Shown: positions 43,409 to 53,053 of the stretch, piece after piece
Layout of the letters: each line of letters begins with the position of its first letter
Numbering within the stretch: position 1 is the stretch's first letter
Source of the DNA: Paenibacillus sp. HWE-109
GTDB lineage: Bacteria; Bacillota; Bacilli; Paenibacillales; NBRC-103111
Assembly: GCF_022163125.1 (NCBI RefSeq)
Contig: NZ_CP091881.1
Coordinates: forward strand, 3,224,001-3,288,000
Direction: 5' to 3'
DNA: 64,000 nucleotides
Position numbers and translations under genes: made by a program
Notes under the pieces: generated by a model
Databases searched by the model: none
Told to the model about the DNA's origin: nothing
The model's input: only the letters and a program-made list of their open reading frames with translations

Positions 43409-43852
43409 TCAATACGTTAATCGCTTGAAACGATTTGTCGCCATTTCATCCAGCGTATCCTGCTCTTTTTTGGCAACGAACGCTTGAAATTGGTTGAACG
43501 CTTTTTCTCTAGCTTTGGACCAAACCTTTTCGTCAACCATTCTTTCAGAGAGGTGCTCTCGCTTTTTGTGTACAATATGTTGAGCTTGCTGCACATCTTG
43601 ATGTTTTCTTGCAATTTGTTGGTCGACATGATTCATGTAGCTTTGCATCATCATCATTTTTGAAATGGATACGGAATGACTAGATTCATCCGCCATTTCA
43701 TTCTGAAGATTTTCTTTTTGCTCAAATAATCCATATAAATTCGTTTCTTCAGTCCGTAATTGACCCATTGCCTCCGACAAAATCCACTCTGCCTGTGTTC
43801 TCTCATTGTTTTTCAAGTTGACAATTTGTTGGAAAGAATAGCGAAAGTTCAT
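43409..43852 (-). CDS. fliJ: Flagellar export protein FliJ
   Basis: FliJ (147 residues) is an all-helical coiled coil that couples FliI to the export gate. It opens with FRYSFQQIVNLKNNERTQAEW, the usual FliJ start, and has heptad-rich Gln/Glu/Lys sequence throughout. It lies ten bases after fliI. Sequence conservation in the family is low, so position supports the call. Confidence 0.92.
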   Translation of the reverse strand: MNFRYSFQQIVNLKNNERTQAEWILSEAMGQLRTEETNLYGLFEQKENLQNEMADESSHSVSISKMMMMQSYMNHVDQQIARKHQDVQQAQHIVHKKREHLSERMVDEKVWSKAREKAFNQFQAFVAKKEQDTLDEMATNRFKRLTY

Positions 43853-43861
43853 TCAGGACCC

Positions 43862-45187
43862 TCATCCCTTATAGAATTCATGAATCAAACGTTCTTGAGC
43901 TTCTTCATAAGTTAACTTTTCACTCGTCTTTTGTTTGGTGAAATCCCATATGGCCTCAATATTGTCCATTGCCAAATCAATATTTGGATTAGAACCTTTT
44001 TGGTATGCCCCTATATTGATAAGGTCTTCCGAATCTTTATATATAGAGAGAAGTCGCTTCAACTGATCGGCAGCTTCCATATGTTCAGAGGGAACAATTT
44101 CTTTCATAACACGACTTACACTGGATAACACGTCAATCGCTGGATAATGTCCTCTGTTGGCAATATTGCGGTTCAAGACGATATGACCATCAAGAATACC
44201 TCGCACCGCATCAGCGATTGGCTCATTCATGTCATCTCCGTCAACAAGAACCGTGTAGAATGCTGTAATAGATCCTTTGGGACCGGTCCCTGAACGCTCC
44301 AAGAGACGTGGCAGCATGGCGAAAACCGAAGGGGTGTAACCCCGTGTAGCAGGAGGTTCACCGACGGCAAGACCGACTTCACGTTGTGCCATGGCAAAAC
44401 GGGTAACAGAATCCATCATCATCATGACATTTAGACCGCGATCTCGGAAGTATTCAGCAATACTGGTAGCAATCATCGCGCCTTTAATTCGAATAAGAGC
44501 TGGTTGATCCGACGTTGCAACGATGACAACTGATCTCGCAAGCCCTTCAGGCCCTAAATCTCTTTCAATAAAGTCCAGAACCTCACGTCCACGCTCTCCG
44601 ATTAGAGCAATTACATTGACATCCGCTGAGGTATTCCGGGCAATCATGCCCATCAATGTACTTTTTCCGACACCAGAACCAGCGAAAATACCGACACGTT
44701 GTCCCTTACCAATAGTCAGCAGTCCGTCAATACAGCGAACGCCAACTGAAATTGGATGAAGCACACGAGGCCGCGTGAGTGGATTGCCTGGCACATTATT
44801 GGTCGAGTACTGCGCCATTCTTGAAGGTAAGAAGGAACCATCCAAAGGCTGTCCTAAACCGTCTAATACTTTACCAAGCAACTCGTGTCCCACTTGAACC
44901 GTTAATGGTTTTCCAGTACCGACAACATCACATCCTGGACCAATCGCATCTAAATCGCCCAAAGGCATAAGAATAACTTTATTGCTGCGAAAACCAACAA
45001 CTTCAGCTTTTAACGGCTTATTCGATTTATGTGGATAAATGTAACAAAGGTCACCAATACTTACGTCTGGCCCTTCAGATTCAACCGTTAACCCAATGAC
45101 TTGGGTCACTTTACCGTTGACTCGGATTGGATCAATGGTGTGCAAGTGCTCTTTGTATTTATCCGCTTTTGGCGAAGAATGACTCAT
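43862..45187 (-). CDS. fliI: Flagellum-specific ATPase FliI
   Basis: FliI (441 residues) energises protein export and resembles the F1 beta subunit. Walker A is GIFAGSGVGKSTLMG; Walker B is NVMMMMDSVTRFAMAQRE, followed by VGLAVGEPPATRGYTPSVFA. The start ATG at 45187 is two bases from fliH. All catalytic motifs are intact. Confidence 0.98.
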   Translation of the reverse strand: MSHSSPKADKYKEHLHTIDPIRVNGKVTQVIGLTVESEGPDVSIGDLCYIYPHKSNKPLKAEVVGFRSNKVILMPLGDLDAIGPGCDVVGTGKPLTVQVGHELLGKVLDGLGQPLDGSFLPSRMAQYSTNNVPGNPLTRPRVLHPISVGVRCIDGLLTIGKGQRVGIFAGSGVGKSTLMGMIARNTSADVNVIALIGERGREVLDFIERDLGPEGLARSVVIVATSDQPALIRIKGAMIATSIAEYFRDRGLNVMMMMDSVTRFAMAQREVGLAVGEPPATRGYTPSVFAMLPRLLERSGTGPKGSITAFYTVLVDGDDMNEPIADAVRGILDGHIVLNRNIANRGHYPAIDVLSSVSRVMKEIVPSEHMEAADQLKRLLSIYKDSEDLINIGAYQKGSNPNIDLAMDNIEAIWDFTKQKTSEKLTYEEAQERLIHEFYKG

Positions 45188-45189
45188 GA

Positions 45190-46005
45190 TTAGATTCCCT
45201 CGCTTTGAGTCGCCAGTTGTTGAAGGGCGGACTTGATCTCTTTTAACTGAGTATCAATCCTTGCATCAATGCTCCCAAATGACGAACGGATTACACATCC
45301 CCGATCTTGTACAGTGGAATCGGGAATGATTTGCAGTTCTGCTTGTGAGTCAATCGATGTAAGCAGTTCTTCCCTCGCGTCTTGAATATAGGCGAATTGT
45401 GAAGGTGCCACGCAGAGAGCGATAATCCCCTTCTCACGTCTGCGCGAAAGTACAGACTGAATTAAATCAATAACCCATTCCGGCTGAAGTGTTAATTGTC
45501 GACCAATAACTTTCTCCGCGATAGAGGTACTGAGTTCAATCAGAAAAGGTTCTGATTCCTGTATGATTTGTTGTTTAAGCTTATAAGATTGTTCCAAAAT
45601 GGCTTGAGCTTCTGCCAGCATTTCTCCGTGCTCTTGTCTGAGTACATCTTCTGCTTGGACCATTCCTAATTGGTAACCTTCTTCATAACCAGCTTGCTTC
45701 GAACTGGCAATAAGTTCTTCATCTTGAGAACGGCGTGCTTCCCACCAATGGTTAATTTCTTCATTTGCTTGTTCACGAAGTGCAGTAGTTTCCTGCATGG
45801 CCTGATGAATTTGTTCATTTGCGAATGCTTCAGCATCTTGAAGGATCTGATCTTTCATCGATGTTGCTTCTGCAATTTCCTGTTGCTGCTCAAATGTCAG
45901 TTCATTAGAATCTTGTTCTTGCATGAACGGAAGAGGAGAAATGGTTTCGACTAACTTCTTATCATCTAAAGGGAAATAAGCAAATGATTTAATGATATTA
46001 GACAA
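45190..46005 (-). CDS. fliH: Flagellar assembly protein FliH
   Basis: FliH (271 residues) regulates FliI and anchors it to the C ring. A Glu/Gln-rich coiled coil covers about 35-150 (with EEGYQLGMVQAEDVLRQ); the C-terminal domain has LSTSIAEKVIGRQLTLQPEWV and SSFGSIDARIDTQL. I start it at the TTG at 46005, nine bases after GGAGGAG and overlapping the end of fliG; codons upstream lie within fliG. Confidence 0.92.
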   Translation of the reverse strand: MSNIIKSFAYFPLDDKKLVETISPLPFMQEQDSNELTFEQQQEIAEATSMKDQILQDAEAFANEQIHQAMQETTALREQANEEINHWWEARRSQDEELIASSKQAGYEEGYQLGMVQAEDVLRQEHGEMLAEAQAILEQSYKLKQQIIQESEPFLIELSTSIAEKVIGRQLTLQPEWVIDLIQSVLSRRREKGIIALCVAPSQFAYIQDAREELLTSIDSQAELQIIPDSTVQDRGCVIRSSFGSIDARIDTQLKEIKSALQQLATQSEGI

Positions 46006-47014
46006 TAATATCGTCTCCTCCACCACGTGCAATGATGATTTCACCTGATTCCTCTAGACGGCGAATAGTGGCAACGATTCTAGTTTGAGCTTCTTCCACA
46101 TCACGCAAACGAACAGGACCCATGAATTCCATTTCTTCCTTGAACGTCTCGGCCATACGTTTGGACATGTTTTTGAACAATACATCGCGTACTTCCTCGC
46201 TTGCAACTTTGAGTGCGAGCTGCAAATCGGCATTCTCAATATCACGAATAATACGCTGAATAGAACGATTGTCGATATTGACAATATCTTCGAATACAAA
46301 CATCCGTTTTTTGATTTCTTCGGCCAACTCTGGATCCTGAATTTCTAGGGAGTCGAGAATTGTACGCTCTGTTCCGCGGTCAACACCATTCAAAATTTGG
46401 ACGATAGAAGCAATACCACCTGCATTTGTATAATCTTGCGTAACGGTAGAAGAAAGCTTCTGCTCCAGCACACGTTCTACTTGGCTTATCACTTCAGGCG
46501 AAGTACTATCCATAAGTGCGATGCGTTTCGCAACATCCGCTTGCTTTTCTTGTGGCAAGGAAGACAAAATAATGGAAGCTTGTTCTGCCTGTAAATAGGA
46601 CAACACCAAAGCGATTGTTTGAGAATTTTCATTCTGAATAAAATTCAGAATTTGAGCCGGGTCCGCTTTTCTTGCAAAATCAAAAGGTCTAACTTGCAAC
46701 GTTGCCGTCAAACGATTAATGATATCAAATGCTTTCTGAGTACCCAACGCCTTTTCCAAAATATCCTTGGCGTACGCAATACCCCCCTGCGAGATAAACT
46801 CTTGCGCTAAACAAATTTGATGGAATTCAGATAAGATCGCTTCTTTTTCCAAAGAGTCTACTTTTCTGACATTCGCAATTTCAAGCGTCAATTGTTCGAT
46901 TTCTTCTTCTCGCAAGTGTTTAAATATTTGTGCAGACACCTCAGGGCCTAAACTGATCAAAAGAATGGCTGCCTTTTGTCGTCCGGTTAACCCTTGCAGA
47001 GCAGCTCTGGCCAT
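45998..47014 (-). CDS. fliG: Flagellar motor switch protein FliG
   Basis: FliG (338 residues) contacts the stator and transmits torque. The N-terminal domain opens with GRQKAAILLISLGPEVSAQIFKHL; the middle has the EHPQ-like ENSQTIALVLSYLQ; the C-terminal domain holds the charged torque helix around RSIQRIIRDIENADLQLALK. The ATG at 47014 follows AGAGGTG. It overlaps fliH by eight bases. Confidence 0.98.
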   Translation of the reverse strand: MARAALQGLTGRQKAAILLISLGPEVSAQIFKHLREEEIEQLTLEIANVRKVDSLEKEAILSEFHQICLAQEFISQGGIAYAKDILEKALGTQKAFDIINRLTATLQVRPFDFARKADPAQILNFIQNENSQTIALVLSYLQAEQASIILSSLPQEKQADVAKRIALMDSTSPEVISQVERVLEQKLSSTVTQDYTNAGGIASIVQILNGVDRGTERTILDSLEIQDPELAEEIKKRMFVFEDIVNIDNRSIQRIIRDIENADLQLALKVASEEVRDVLFKNMSKRMAETFKEEMEFMGPVRLRDVEEAQTRIVATIRRLEESGEIIIARGGGDDIIV

Positions 47015-47026
47015 ACAAGTGCACCT

Positions 47027-48610
47027 CTATTCGTCTACTAACCAAGTACGAAGTAAGTTAACAAAGTCTTCTGGGCGCTTTTTCGCAAGAGCTTCCAGTT
47101 GCTTACGTACTTGGTTGTCATTAGTTACATTTTCAATATCCACGGTAGGAAGCTCAGCTTTGCTCGCTGCCAAGTTCATATCTTGTTCCAATTGCGCTGC
47201 TGCACGTCTCCGCTTTCTGATCGCGAGTCCAGCAATAAGTCCAATTGCAAGCGCCGCTAGTGCAAGACCACCATACATCAAATACTGCGTAGTTTTGGAA
47301 GCAAGCGTATCTTTCGGTTTCGCAAAAGAATGTGCAAACACCGTAACTTTTTTCTGCAAGTCTTCGTCTGTATAAGTAACCTTGTTATCCGCTAATGCCG
47401 TTCTAACAATGTTCACTAATGCATTTTGAACCGCAGTCTTGGTTTCAGCCGTCAAAGAGTTAGGATCATCTGCAACAGGTGGTTCAATACCGACATTAAT
47501 GCTTAAATCTTTGACAACATAAGGAGTAGAAATAATATCGTTCGTAATTCTATTTACTTCATAATTAACGGTCTTGCTATTTTTCTCGGAATTGGAATTA
47601 CCTGAGGCGCTAGAACCCGGATATCCTGGTACATCCGTCGACCCTGTGCCTGGAACTCCGCTTGCTGCATCAGCGCCTTTATTAACATAAGACTCAGTAG
47701 CTTCTTGCAAAGAGATTTCCAAACCTTTTTGATCCACTTGATTTGGTGCGCTGACAAGCTGCTCTTTACTCTTCTTTTGATCGAAATTCATCGTCGAGAA
47801 GACACTAACATTCACTTTATCGCGACCAAACATAGTTCCAAGCATATTATTGATGTTTTTCTGCAAATCATTTCGGAATTGATTGTTAATATCTGATTGA
47901 TTCGAAACCAGACTTGATGAAGAAGTTCCACCTGCCGTAGAAGACACTAGGCTTTCCCCATATTGGTTAGAGATGGTGATATTCTCCACGGGAAGATTCT
48001 TGACACTGTGAGAGACTAAATTATAAATCGTATCAATCTTGGCTTGATCTAATGAATAGCCTTGCTTCATTTGCAAGACGACAGATGCTGTCGCTTTCTC
48101 TTGCTGCTGTTGTAAGAACGGACCTTGTTCCGGCAGTGAAATCAAAACCTTTGAACTGCCGATCGCTTGATTCGAATTAATCAGCTGCTGCAATTCCCCT
48201 TGAATTGCATTCAAATATTTCACTTTAAATTCGTTATCTGTGATACCAAATGAACTGCTGTTGCTAAAAGCACCGAAGCCTAATGACCCATTTTTATTTA
48301 AACCTTGTGATTCTACCCCAAGTTTCACATTTGCTACTTCACTGGTAGGAACTTCGATACTTTTACCATCAGCACTAAGTTTATAAGGAATCTTAGCTGT
48401 ATCCAGATAACCTTTAATAGCGGAAGCATCGCTTGGCTGTAGTTCTGTAAAAGCCAATGAATAATCAGTCTTGGATAAATTAATACTTATAATTGCGGCA
48501 GTTAGAATCAATAAGAACACGGTTGCTATGAAAGTGATTTTTGTCGTCTTACTGTATCGATTCCAATATTGCTTCACCTTTTCCCAGTACTGGAGCAGGT
48601 TCTCGTTCAC
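47027..48610 (-). CDS. fliF: Flagellar MS-ring protein FliF
   Basis: FliF (527 residues) builds the MS ring. It has an N-terminal membrane helix (about 24-45), the ring-building motifs (LGVESQGLNKNGSLGFGAF, VLISLPEQGPFLQQQQ), a Gly/Ser-rich linker (about 310-345), a second membrane helix (about 440-460) and the C-terminal FliG-binding segment ending NLLRTWLVDE. The start is GTG 48610 after GAGGTG. Confidence 0.97.
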   Translation of the reverse strand: MNENLLQYWEKVKQYWNRYSKTTKITFIATVFLLILTAAIISINLSKTDYSLAFTELQPSDASAIKGYLDTAKIPYKLSADGKSIEVPTSEVANVKLGVESQGLNKNGSLGFGAFSNSSSFGITDNEFKVKYLNAIQGELQQLINSNQAIGSSKVLISLPEQGPFLQQQQEKATASVVLQMKQGYSLDQAKIDTIYNLVSHSVKNLPVENITISNQYGESLVSSTAGGTSSSSLVSNQSDINNQFRNDLQKNINNMLGTMFGRDKVNVSVFSTMNFDQKKSKEQLVSAPNQVDQKGLEISLQEATESYVNKGADAASGVPGTGSTDVPGYPGSSASGNSNSEKNSKTVNYEVNRITNDIISTPYVVKDLSINVGIEPPVADDPNSLTAETKTAVQNALVNIVRTALADNKVTYTDEDLQKKVTVFAHSFAKPKDTLASKTTQYLMYGGLALAALAIGLIAGLAIRKRRRAAAQLEQDMNLAASKAELPTVDIENVTNDNQVRKQLEALAKKRPEDFVNLLRTWLVDE

Positions 48611-48653
48611 ACTTTCACCTCATCGAACCAAAGTTTAGCAGCATTTATTAAAA

Positions 48654-48962
48654 TCACAGCTGCATTCTCATCATTTCTTGGTAAGCTTCTAGAACTTTAT
48701 TTCTGACTTGTACGGTCAGTTCAAGTCCCAACGATGCTTTCTCGGAGGCAATTGTCAGTTGATGCACATCGGAAAGTTCACCTTTAATGAAACTCTGATT
48801 CAACTGGTCCACTTGCTGTTGTTGCGTATTCAAGTTTGTAATAGCATCATTCAGAAAAGATCCAAATCTTTTACCGAGGTCAGCGGCCCCTTCGCCGGCA
48901 TCACTCTTGGGTTGAACGGAGCTCATGATATTGAGCGGACTGTAACTGATTTTGTCAATCAT
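48654..48962 (-). CDS. fliE: Flagellar hook-basal body protein FliE
   Basis: FliE (102 residues) connects the MS ring and rod. The C-terminal half has the conserved GELSDVHQLTIASEKASLGLELTVQVRNKVLEAYQEMMRMQL. It follows flgC by 27 bases and precedes fliF. Confidence 0.96.
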   Translation of the reverse strand: MIDKISYSPLNIMSSVQPKSDAGEGAADLGKRFGSFLNDAITNLNTQQQQVDQLNQSFIKGELSDVHQLTIASEKASLGLELTVQVRNKVLEAYQEMMRMQL

Positions 48963-48989
48963 GATGCAACCTCCTGTAGTTTATCTACT

Positions 48990-49439
48990 TTATCTTCCAA
49001 TCTCTAAAGCCTTCGTAATCATTGCTTTGCTTGCATTTAATGCGGTTACGTTTGCTTCATATGATCGTGTAGCAGACATCATATCAACCATCTCTTTGAG
49101 AACATCGACGTTTGGCATATACACAAAGCCATTTCCGTCTGCATCCGGATGTGTCGGATTGTAGACTTGTTTCAATGGAGAGTTATCTTCAAAGATTTTA
49201 TTTACCCTTACACCTTCTCCCGTTCCGTCAGCCATGGCTGATTGAAGCGATTGAGCAAAGCTTGGTTGCGACTTTGTTTCGAATGAAACTAATTTCCTTG
49301 TATAGGGAACCCATTTGCCATCTACAAATTTCGCGCGTGTCGTATCCGCATTCGCTATGTTAGAGGAAACAACGTCCATCCTTAACCGCTGTGCTGTCAG
49401 TGCAGAAGAACTAATATCAAATCCATTTGTAAGTCTCAT
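48990..49439 (-). CDS. flgC: Flagellar basal-body rod protein FlgC
   Basis: FlgC (149 residues) is a proximal rod subunit. It has the N-terminal axial motif SALTAQRLRMDVVSSNIANADTT and the C-terminal NVDVLKEMVDMMSATRSYEANVTALNASK. It lies six bases after flgB. Confidence 0.97.
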   Translation of the reverse strand: MRLTNGFDISSSALTAQRLRMDVVSSNIANADTTRAKFVDGKWVPYTRKLVSFETKSQPSFAQSLQSAMADGTGEGVRVNKIFEDNSPLKQVYNPTHPDADGNGFVYMPNVDVLKEMVDMMSATRSYEANVTALNASKAMITKALEIGR

Positions 49440-49445
49440 AGGTTA

Positions 49446-49853
49446 TTACTTCCCTCCTAACACTGTACGCATCTTTTTGAATTCACTGTTCATTTGCTGA
49501 ATCATCGTGTTGTATTTAAGTTGGTTCTTAGCCATCAAAGACATTTCATAATCCATATCCACATTGTTCATATTATTGTTGATTGCTGTCGATTCATCGG
49601 TTTTTATTTCTGTATTTGGCAAATTTGAAGTTTTACCTATAAAGAAATGCCTACTGTCTGTCCGATAACCTTCTATAGAGGGTGTCGATGAACTCATTTG
49701 ATTTTGCAGAAGATCTTCAAATTGCACATCTGAACGCTTAAAGTAGGGTGTATCAACATTGGCAACGTTATTCGCTACCACCTTTTGTCTCAAGGTCGAT
49801 GCATCAAGCGATCGCTCCATTAAGTTCCAACTTGGTTTGTCTAACAAAGACAT
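49446..49853 (-). CDS. flgB: Flagellar basal-body rod protein FlgB
   Basis: FlgB (135 residues) is a proximal rod subunit and the first gene of the fla/che operon. It has LDASTLRQKVVANNVANVDTPYFKR and the C-terminal NNMNNVDMDYEMSLMAKNQLKYNTMIQ. The ATG follows AGGAGGG. The operon appears to run from here to 18808 with no clear internal terminator. Confidence 0.96.
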   Translation of the reverse strand: MSLLDKPSWNLMERSLDASTLRQKVVANNVANVDTPYFKRSDVQFEDLLQNQMSSSTPSIEGYRTDSRHFFIGKTSNLPNTEIKTDESTAINNNMNNVDMDYEMSLMAKNQLKYNTMIQQMNSEFKKMRTVLGGK

Positions 49854-50034
49854 AGACGTTACCCTCCTTTCTATAGCATTTTCCTTTAGTACTTCAACAA
49901 TAGATTGAATGATTCCTTCTTATTTCGACATTATTTTTATTAAATTAATTCAAATTAGTTCCATAATGTAGAAATATGTAAAACTCCTTGTTACATTTCT
50001 TATCATCTAAGATATTAGCCTAACTTACAATAAG
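49854..50034 (-). promoter_or_regulatory. AT-rich upstream region of the fla/che operon
   Basis: About 180 bases lie between the codY terminator and flgB. The region is very AT-rich and must hold the operon promoter. I see no sigma-A site with two good hexamers; GTCGAAAT near 49926 loosely resembles a sigma-D -10, and AATTTGAATTAATTT near 49947 loosely resembles a CodY box. These are weak candidates only. Confidence 0.4.
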
Positions 50035-50070
50035 AAAAAAGCCCTATCTTTTTACAAGACAGGGCTTTTC
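50035..50070 (-). terminator. Intrinsic terminator downstream of codY
   Basis: AAAAGCCCTGTCTT and AAGATAGGGCTTTT pair (one G-U) around a short A-rich loop, followed by TT on the minus strand. It begins 11 bases after the codY stop and separates the codY unit from the flagellar operon. Confidence 0.85.
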
Positions 50071-50080
50071 CTTATGTTTG

Positions 50081-50866
50081 CTATAGCTTCGTCTTAATCT
50101 GTTCGATACTTTGCATTAATTGTTCATTTAATATACGGATATAAGTGCCCTTCATACCCAGAGAACGCGTTTCGATGACTCCCGCACTCTCCAGTTTACG
50201 GAGCGCATTAACAATCACTGAACGTGTAATGCCGACTCGATCCGCAATTTTACTAGCTACTAGAAGCCCTTCCTTGCCATCTAATTCCTCAAAAATGTGC
50301 TCGACAGCTTCCATTTCACTAAATGATAAAGAGCCGATTGCCACTTGAACAACTGCTTTGCTTCTAGCTTCTTCTTCGATCTCTTCAGCACGTTCTCTGA
50401 GAATCTCCATCGCGATTACAGTTGATCCGTACTCCGCCAAAACCAAATCATCATCAATGAAGGTGCCTTCATTCCGACTTAATATCAGCGTCCCTAGACG
50501 ACTCCCTCCCCCAATAATTGGTACTAAAGTCGTATGGATATATGGAAACATGTCTTTCATCTGCTCTGTATAATAGAAATAGGGGCTGTCTTGTTCAGCG
50601 ATTGCCGATGTTTCCTCGATCTTCAAAAGAAGATTATTGGACTCTGTCGGAAACCTGCGTTCGATGAGAATGGATTGATTCATCTCCAACGAAACCGGAT
50701 CATTTGTCGTGGCATAACCAAGGATTTTGCCTTTACGACTTACCACATAGATATTGGCAATGACAATATCCCTTAACACTTCTGCCATATCCATAAAGCT
50801 AACCGCATTGCCTGCTTCCTTTTGCAGCAATCGATTCAGCCTTCTTGTTTTGTTTAGTAAACTCAT
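50081..50866 (-). CDS. codY: GTP- and branched-chain amino acid-responsive repressor CodY
   Basis: CodY (261 residues) represses nutrient-limitation genes when GTP and branched-chain amino acids are abundant. The N-terminal GAF domain opens LLNKTRRLNRLLQKEAGNAVSF; the C-terminal winged helix has VASKIADRVGITRSVIVNALRKLESAGVIETRSLGMKG. It follows hslU by 39 bases, as in the hslVU-codY unit of B. subtilis. In that organism CodY also controls the fla/che promoter just downstream. Confidence 0.98.
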   Translation of the reverse strand: MSLLNKTRRLNRLLQKEAGNAVSFMDMAEVLRDIVIANIYVVSRKGKILGYATTNDPVSLEMNQSILIERRFPTESNNLLLKIEETSAIAEQDSPYFYYTEQMKDMFPYIHTTLVPIIGGGSRLGTLILSRNEGTFIDDDLVLAEYGSTVIAMEILRERAEEIEEEARSKAVVQVAIGSLSFSEMEAVEHIFEELDGKEGLLVASKIADRVGITRSVIVNALRKLESAGVIETRSLGMKGTYIRILNEQLMQSIEQIKTKL

Positions 50867-50905
50867 TTAACTGCCTCCTACTTACATTACCGTGCACACA
50901 TACAT

Positions 50906-52300
50906 TTATAAAATATACTGACTTAAATCTCGGTTTTGAACAATATCCCCAAGCTTATCACGAACATATTCCGGATTAATAACGATCGATTCAAGTGTTA
51001 TCTCTGGCGCTTCATAGGACAGATCCTCTAGCAGCTTCTCCAAAATCGTATGCAATCTTCTTGCCCCGATATTTTCCGTATTCTGGTTCACTTCCACAGC
51101 AATTCGCGCGATTTCATAAATAGCTTCTTCCGCAAACTCGACCGTTATACCTTCAGTTTGCAATAAAGCTGTATATTGTTTGGTTAGTGCATTTTTGGGC
51201 TCTTTCAAAATAGAAACGAAATCCTCCAGCGTTAAATCATTCAATTCAACCCGGATCGGGAATCTCCCTTGCAGCTCTGGAATCAAATCAGATGGCTTCG
51301 CTATGTGGAAAGCGCCAGCGCCAATAAATAAGACGTAATCCGTCTTCACAGGACCATATTTAGTCACAACCGTTGAGCCCTCAACAATTGGCAAAATGTC
51401 TCGTTGCACGCCTTCTCGAGAAATATCCGGACCGCTTCCGCCGCGGCTGTTGCTCGCTATTTTATCTATTTCATCAATAAAAATAATGCCGGACTGTTCA
51501 GCACGATGAATCGATTCCTGGATGACTTCATCCATATCGATCAAGCGTTGTGCCTCTTCTTGGGTCAGAACTTTTCTAGCTTCTTTGACAGGCAGCTTTC
51601 GCTTTTTCATTTTCTTAGGCAGCAAGTTGCCAAACATTTCTTGCATGTTCATACCAGCTTGCTCATTGCCTTGACCTGCGAGCATATCCATCATGGAAGG
51701 AGAAGAATCTTCAACCTCAATCTCAACAAGCTCATTCTCTAATTTACCGTGTGTCAATTGTTCAGCAATATCTGCCCGCTTAGTGGATAGCGTAGGGTCT
51801 GGAGCTTCTTCCTGCTCTGGTTGGTTCTGACCACCGAACAGCATTTCAAACGGATTACGCTGCGTTTTGGCGCGTGTAGCACTTGGCACTAACAAGGTAA
51901 CTAAGCGCTCATTGGCCAATTTCTCTGCTCTATCTTTAACTTTCTCCATACGTTCAGCCTTCACCATACGGACAGCCGTTTCCGTTAAATCGCGAACCAT
52001 GGACTCCACATCTCGTCCCACGTAACCGACTTCGGTGAATTTCGTAGCCTCTACCTTAATGAATGGAGCACCGACCAATTTGGCAAGTCTGCGGGCAATT
52101 TCCGTTTTGCCTACACCAGTTGGGCCAATCATCAGAATGTTCTTCGGAACAATTTCATCCCTCATGGCTTCGTCGACCAGGTTTCTCCGATAACGATTCC
52201 GCAGGGCAATAGCCACTGATTTTTTTGCTTTTTTCTGACCTACTATATAGCGATCCAATTCTTGAACAATTTGTTTAGGTGTAAGGGAGCTGTTGGCCAT
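50906..52300 (-). CDS. hslU: HslU (ClpY) ATPase subunit of the HslVU protease
   Basis: HslU (464 residues) unfolds substrates and feeds them to HslV. It has the N-terminal QIVQELDRYIVGQKKAKKSV, Walker A GPTGVGKT, the pore loop TEVGYVGRDVE, an inserted I domain (about 110-245) with acidic and Met-rich sequence, Walker B IIFIDEIDKIA, and the C-terminal tail ending DLSQYIL that docks into HslV. It lies 37 bases after hslV. Confidence 0.98.
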   Translation of the reverse strand: MANSSLTPKQIVQELDRYIVGQKKAKKSVAIALRNRYRRNLVDEAMRDEIVPKNILMIGPTGVGKTEIARRLAKLVGAPFIKVEATKFTEVGYVGRDVESMVRDLTETAVRMVKAERMEKVKDRAEKLANERLVTLLVPSATRAKTQRNPFEMLFGGQNQPEQEEAPDPTLSTKRADIAEQLTHGKLENELVEIEVEDSSPSMMDMLAGQGNEQAGMNMQEMFGNLLPKKMKKRKLPVKEARKVLTQEEAQRLIDMDEVIQESIHRAEQSGIIFIDEIDKIASNSRGGSGPDISREGVQRDILPIVEGSTVVTKYGPVKTDYVLFIGAGAFHIAKPSDLIPELQGRFPIRVELNDLTLEDFVSILKEPKNALTKQYTALLQTEGITVEFAEEAIYEIARIAVEVNQNTENIGARRLHTILEKLLEDLSYEAPEITLESIVINPEYVRDKLGDIVQNRDLSQYIL

Positions 52301-52337
52301 CTAGGATACCCTCCTCAAAGATTTACCTTCAGATACG

Positions 52338-52892
52338 TTATTCGATCTCTTCGACAATTATATTGTGGTTGGTGAACACACAAATCTCAGCAGCTGTCGT
52401 TAAAGCAGCATGAGCAATTTCTTTGGCACTCAGTGTAGATGCATGCCTATGCAGCGCTCTTCCAGCAGCTAAAGCGAAACTGCCTCCAGATCCAATAGCC
52501 AAAATACCATCATCAGGTTCGATGACCTCTCCATTCCCGGAGAGAAGCAGCAACCCCGAAGCATCCATCACAATCATCATAGCTTCCAGTCTGCGCAGCA
52601 CACGATCCTGCCGCCAATCCTTGGTAAGCTCAACCGCGGCACGCTGCAAGTTCCCGTGATGTTCCTCCAGCTTACCTTCAAACTTCTCAAAAAGCGTAAT
52701 AGCATCGGCAACAGAGCCGGCAAATCCAGCGATAACTTTCCCTCTATGTAAACGCCGTACTTTTTTGGCACTGCTTTTCATAATCATGCTGTTGCCAAAT
52801 GTCACTTGCCCATCTCCGGCAATAGCCCCTTTACCTTGATGACGAATAGCAAAAATAGTTGTTGCATGAAACGTTGCTTGATTGGAATCCAT
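52338..52892 (-). CDS. hslV: HslV (ClpQ) peptidase subunit of the HslVU protease
   Basis: HslV (184 residues) is the N-terminal-nucleophile peptidase of the complex. The core reads HATTIFAIRHQGKGAIAGDGQVTFGNS, with K (SSAKKVRRL) and GFAGSVADA, then the IGSGGSFALAAGRAL helix. The first methionine (MDSNQATFHATTI) follows AGAGGTGA. Compared with E. coli HslV (MTTI) ten residues precede the TT; B. subtilis ClpQ as I recall starts MSSFHATTI with Ser2 as nucleophile. Here residue 2 is Asp, so the mature nucleophile is unclear. Confidence 0.95.
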   Translation of the reverse strand: MDSNQATFHATTIFAIRHQGKGAIAGDGQVTFGNSMIMKSSAKKVRRLHRGKVIAGFAGSVADAITLFEKFEGKLEEHHGNLQRAAVELTKDWRQDRVLRRLEAMMIVMDASGLLLLSGNGEVIEPDDGILAIGSGGSFALAAGRALHRHASTLSAKEIAHAALTTAAEICVFTNHNIIVEEIE

Positions 52893-52970
52893 CCCTTATC
52901 ACCTCTCAAATGGAATCATACATCACATTAAAAACAATTTTTCTTGGTTTCGGTCTCATAAAAGAGATAA

Positions 52971-53013
52971 ACCCCTAGCGAGGTCGTTTCGAAAAAAGAC
53001 CGCATCTAGAGGT
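52971..53013 (-). terminator. Hairpin between trmFO and hslV (terminator or leader attenuator)
   Basis: ACCTCTAG pairs with CTAGGGGT (8 bp), with an inner GGTC/GACC pairing, followed by TTTATCTCTTTT on the minus strand. It lies downstream of a TATAAT candidate, so it may act on hslV transcripts as well as ending trmFO transcripts. Confidence 0.5.
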
Positions 53014-53053
53014 AAATGTATGAGGAAACAAATGAAAAATACCACAAAACATA

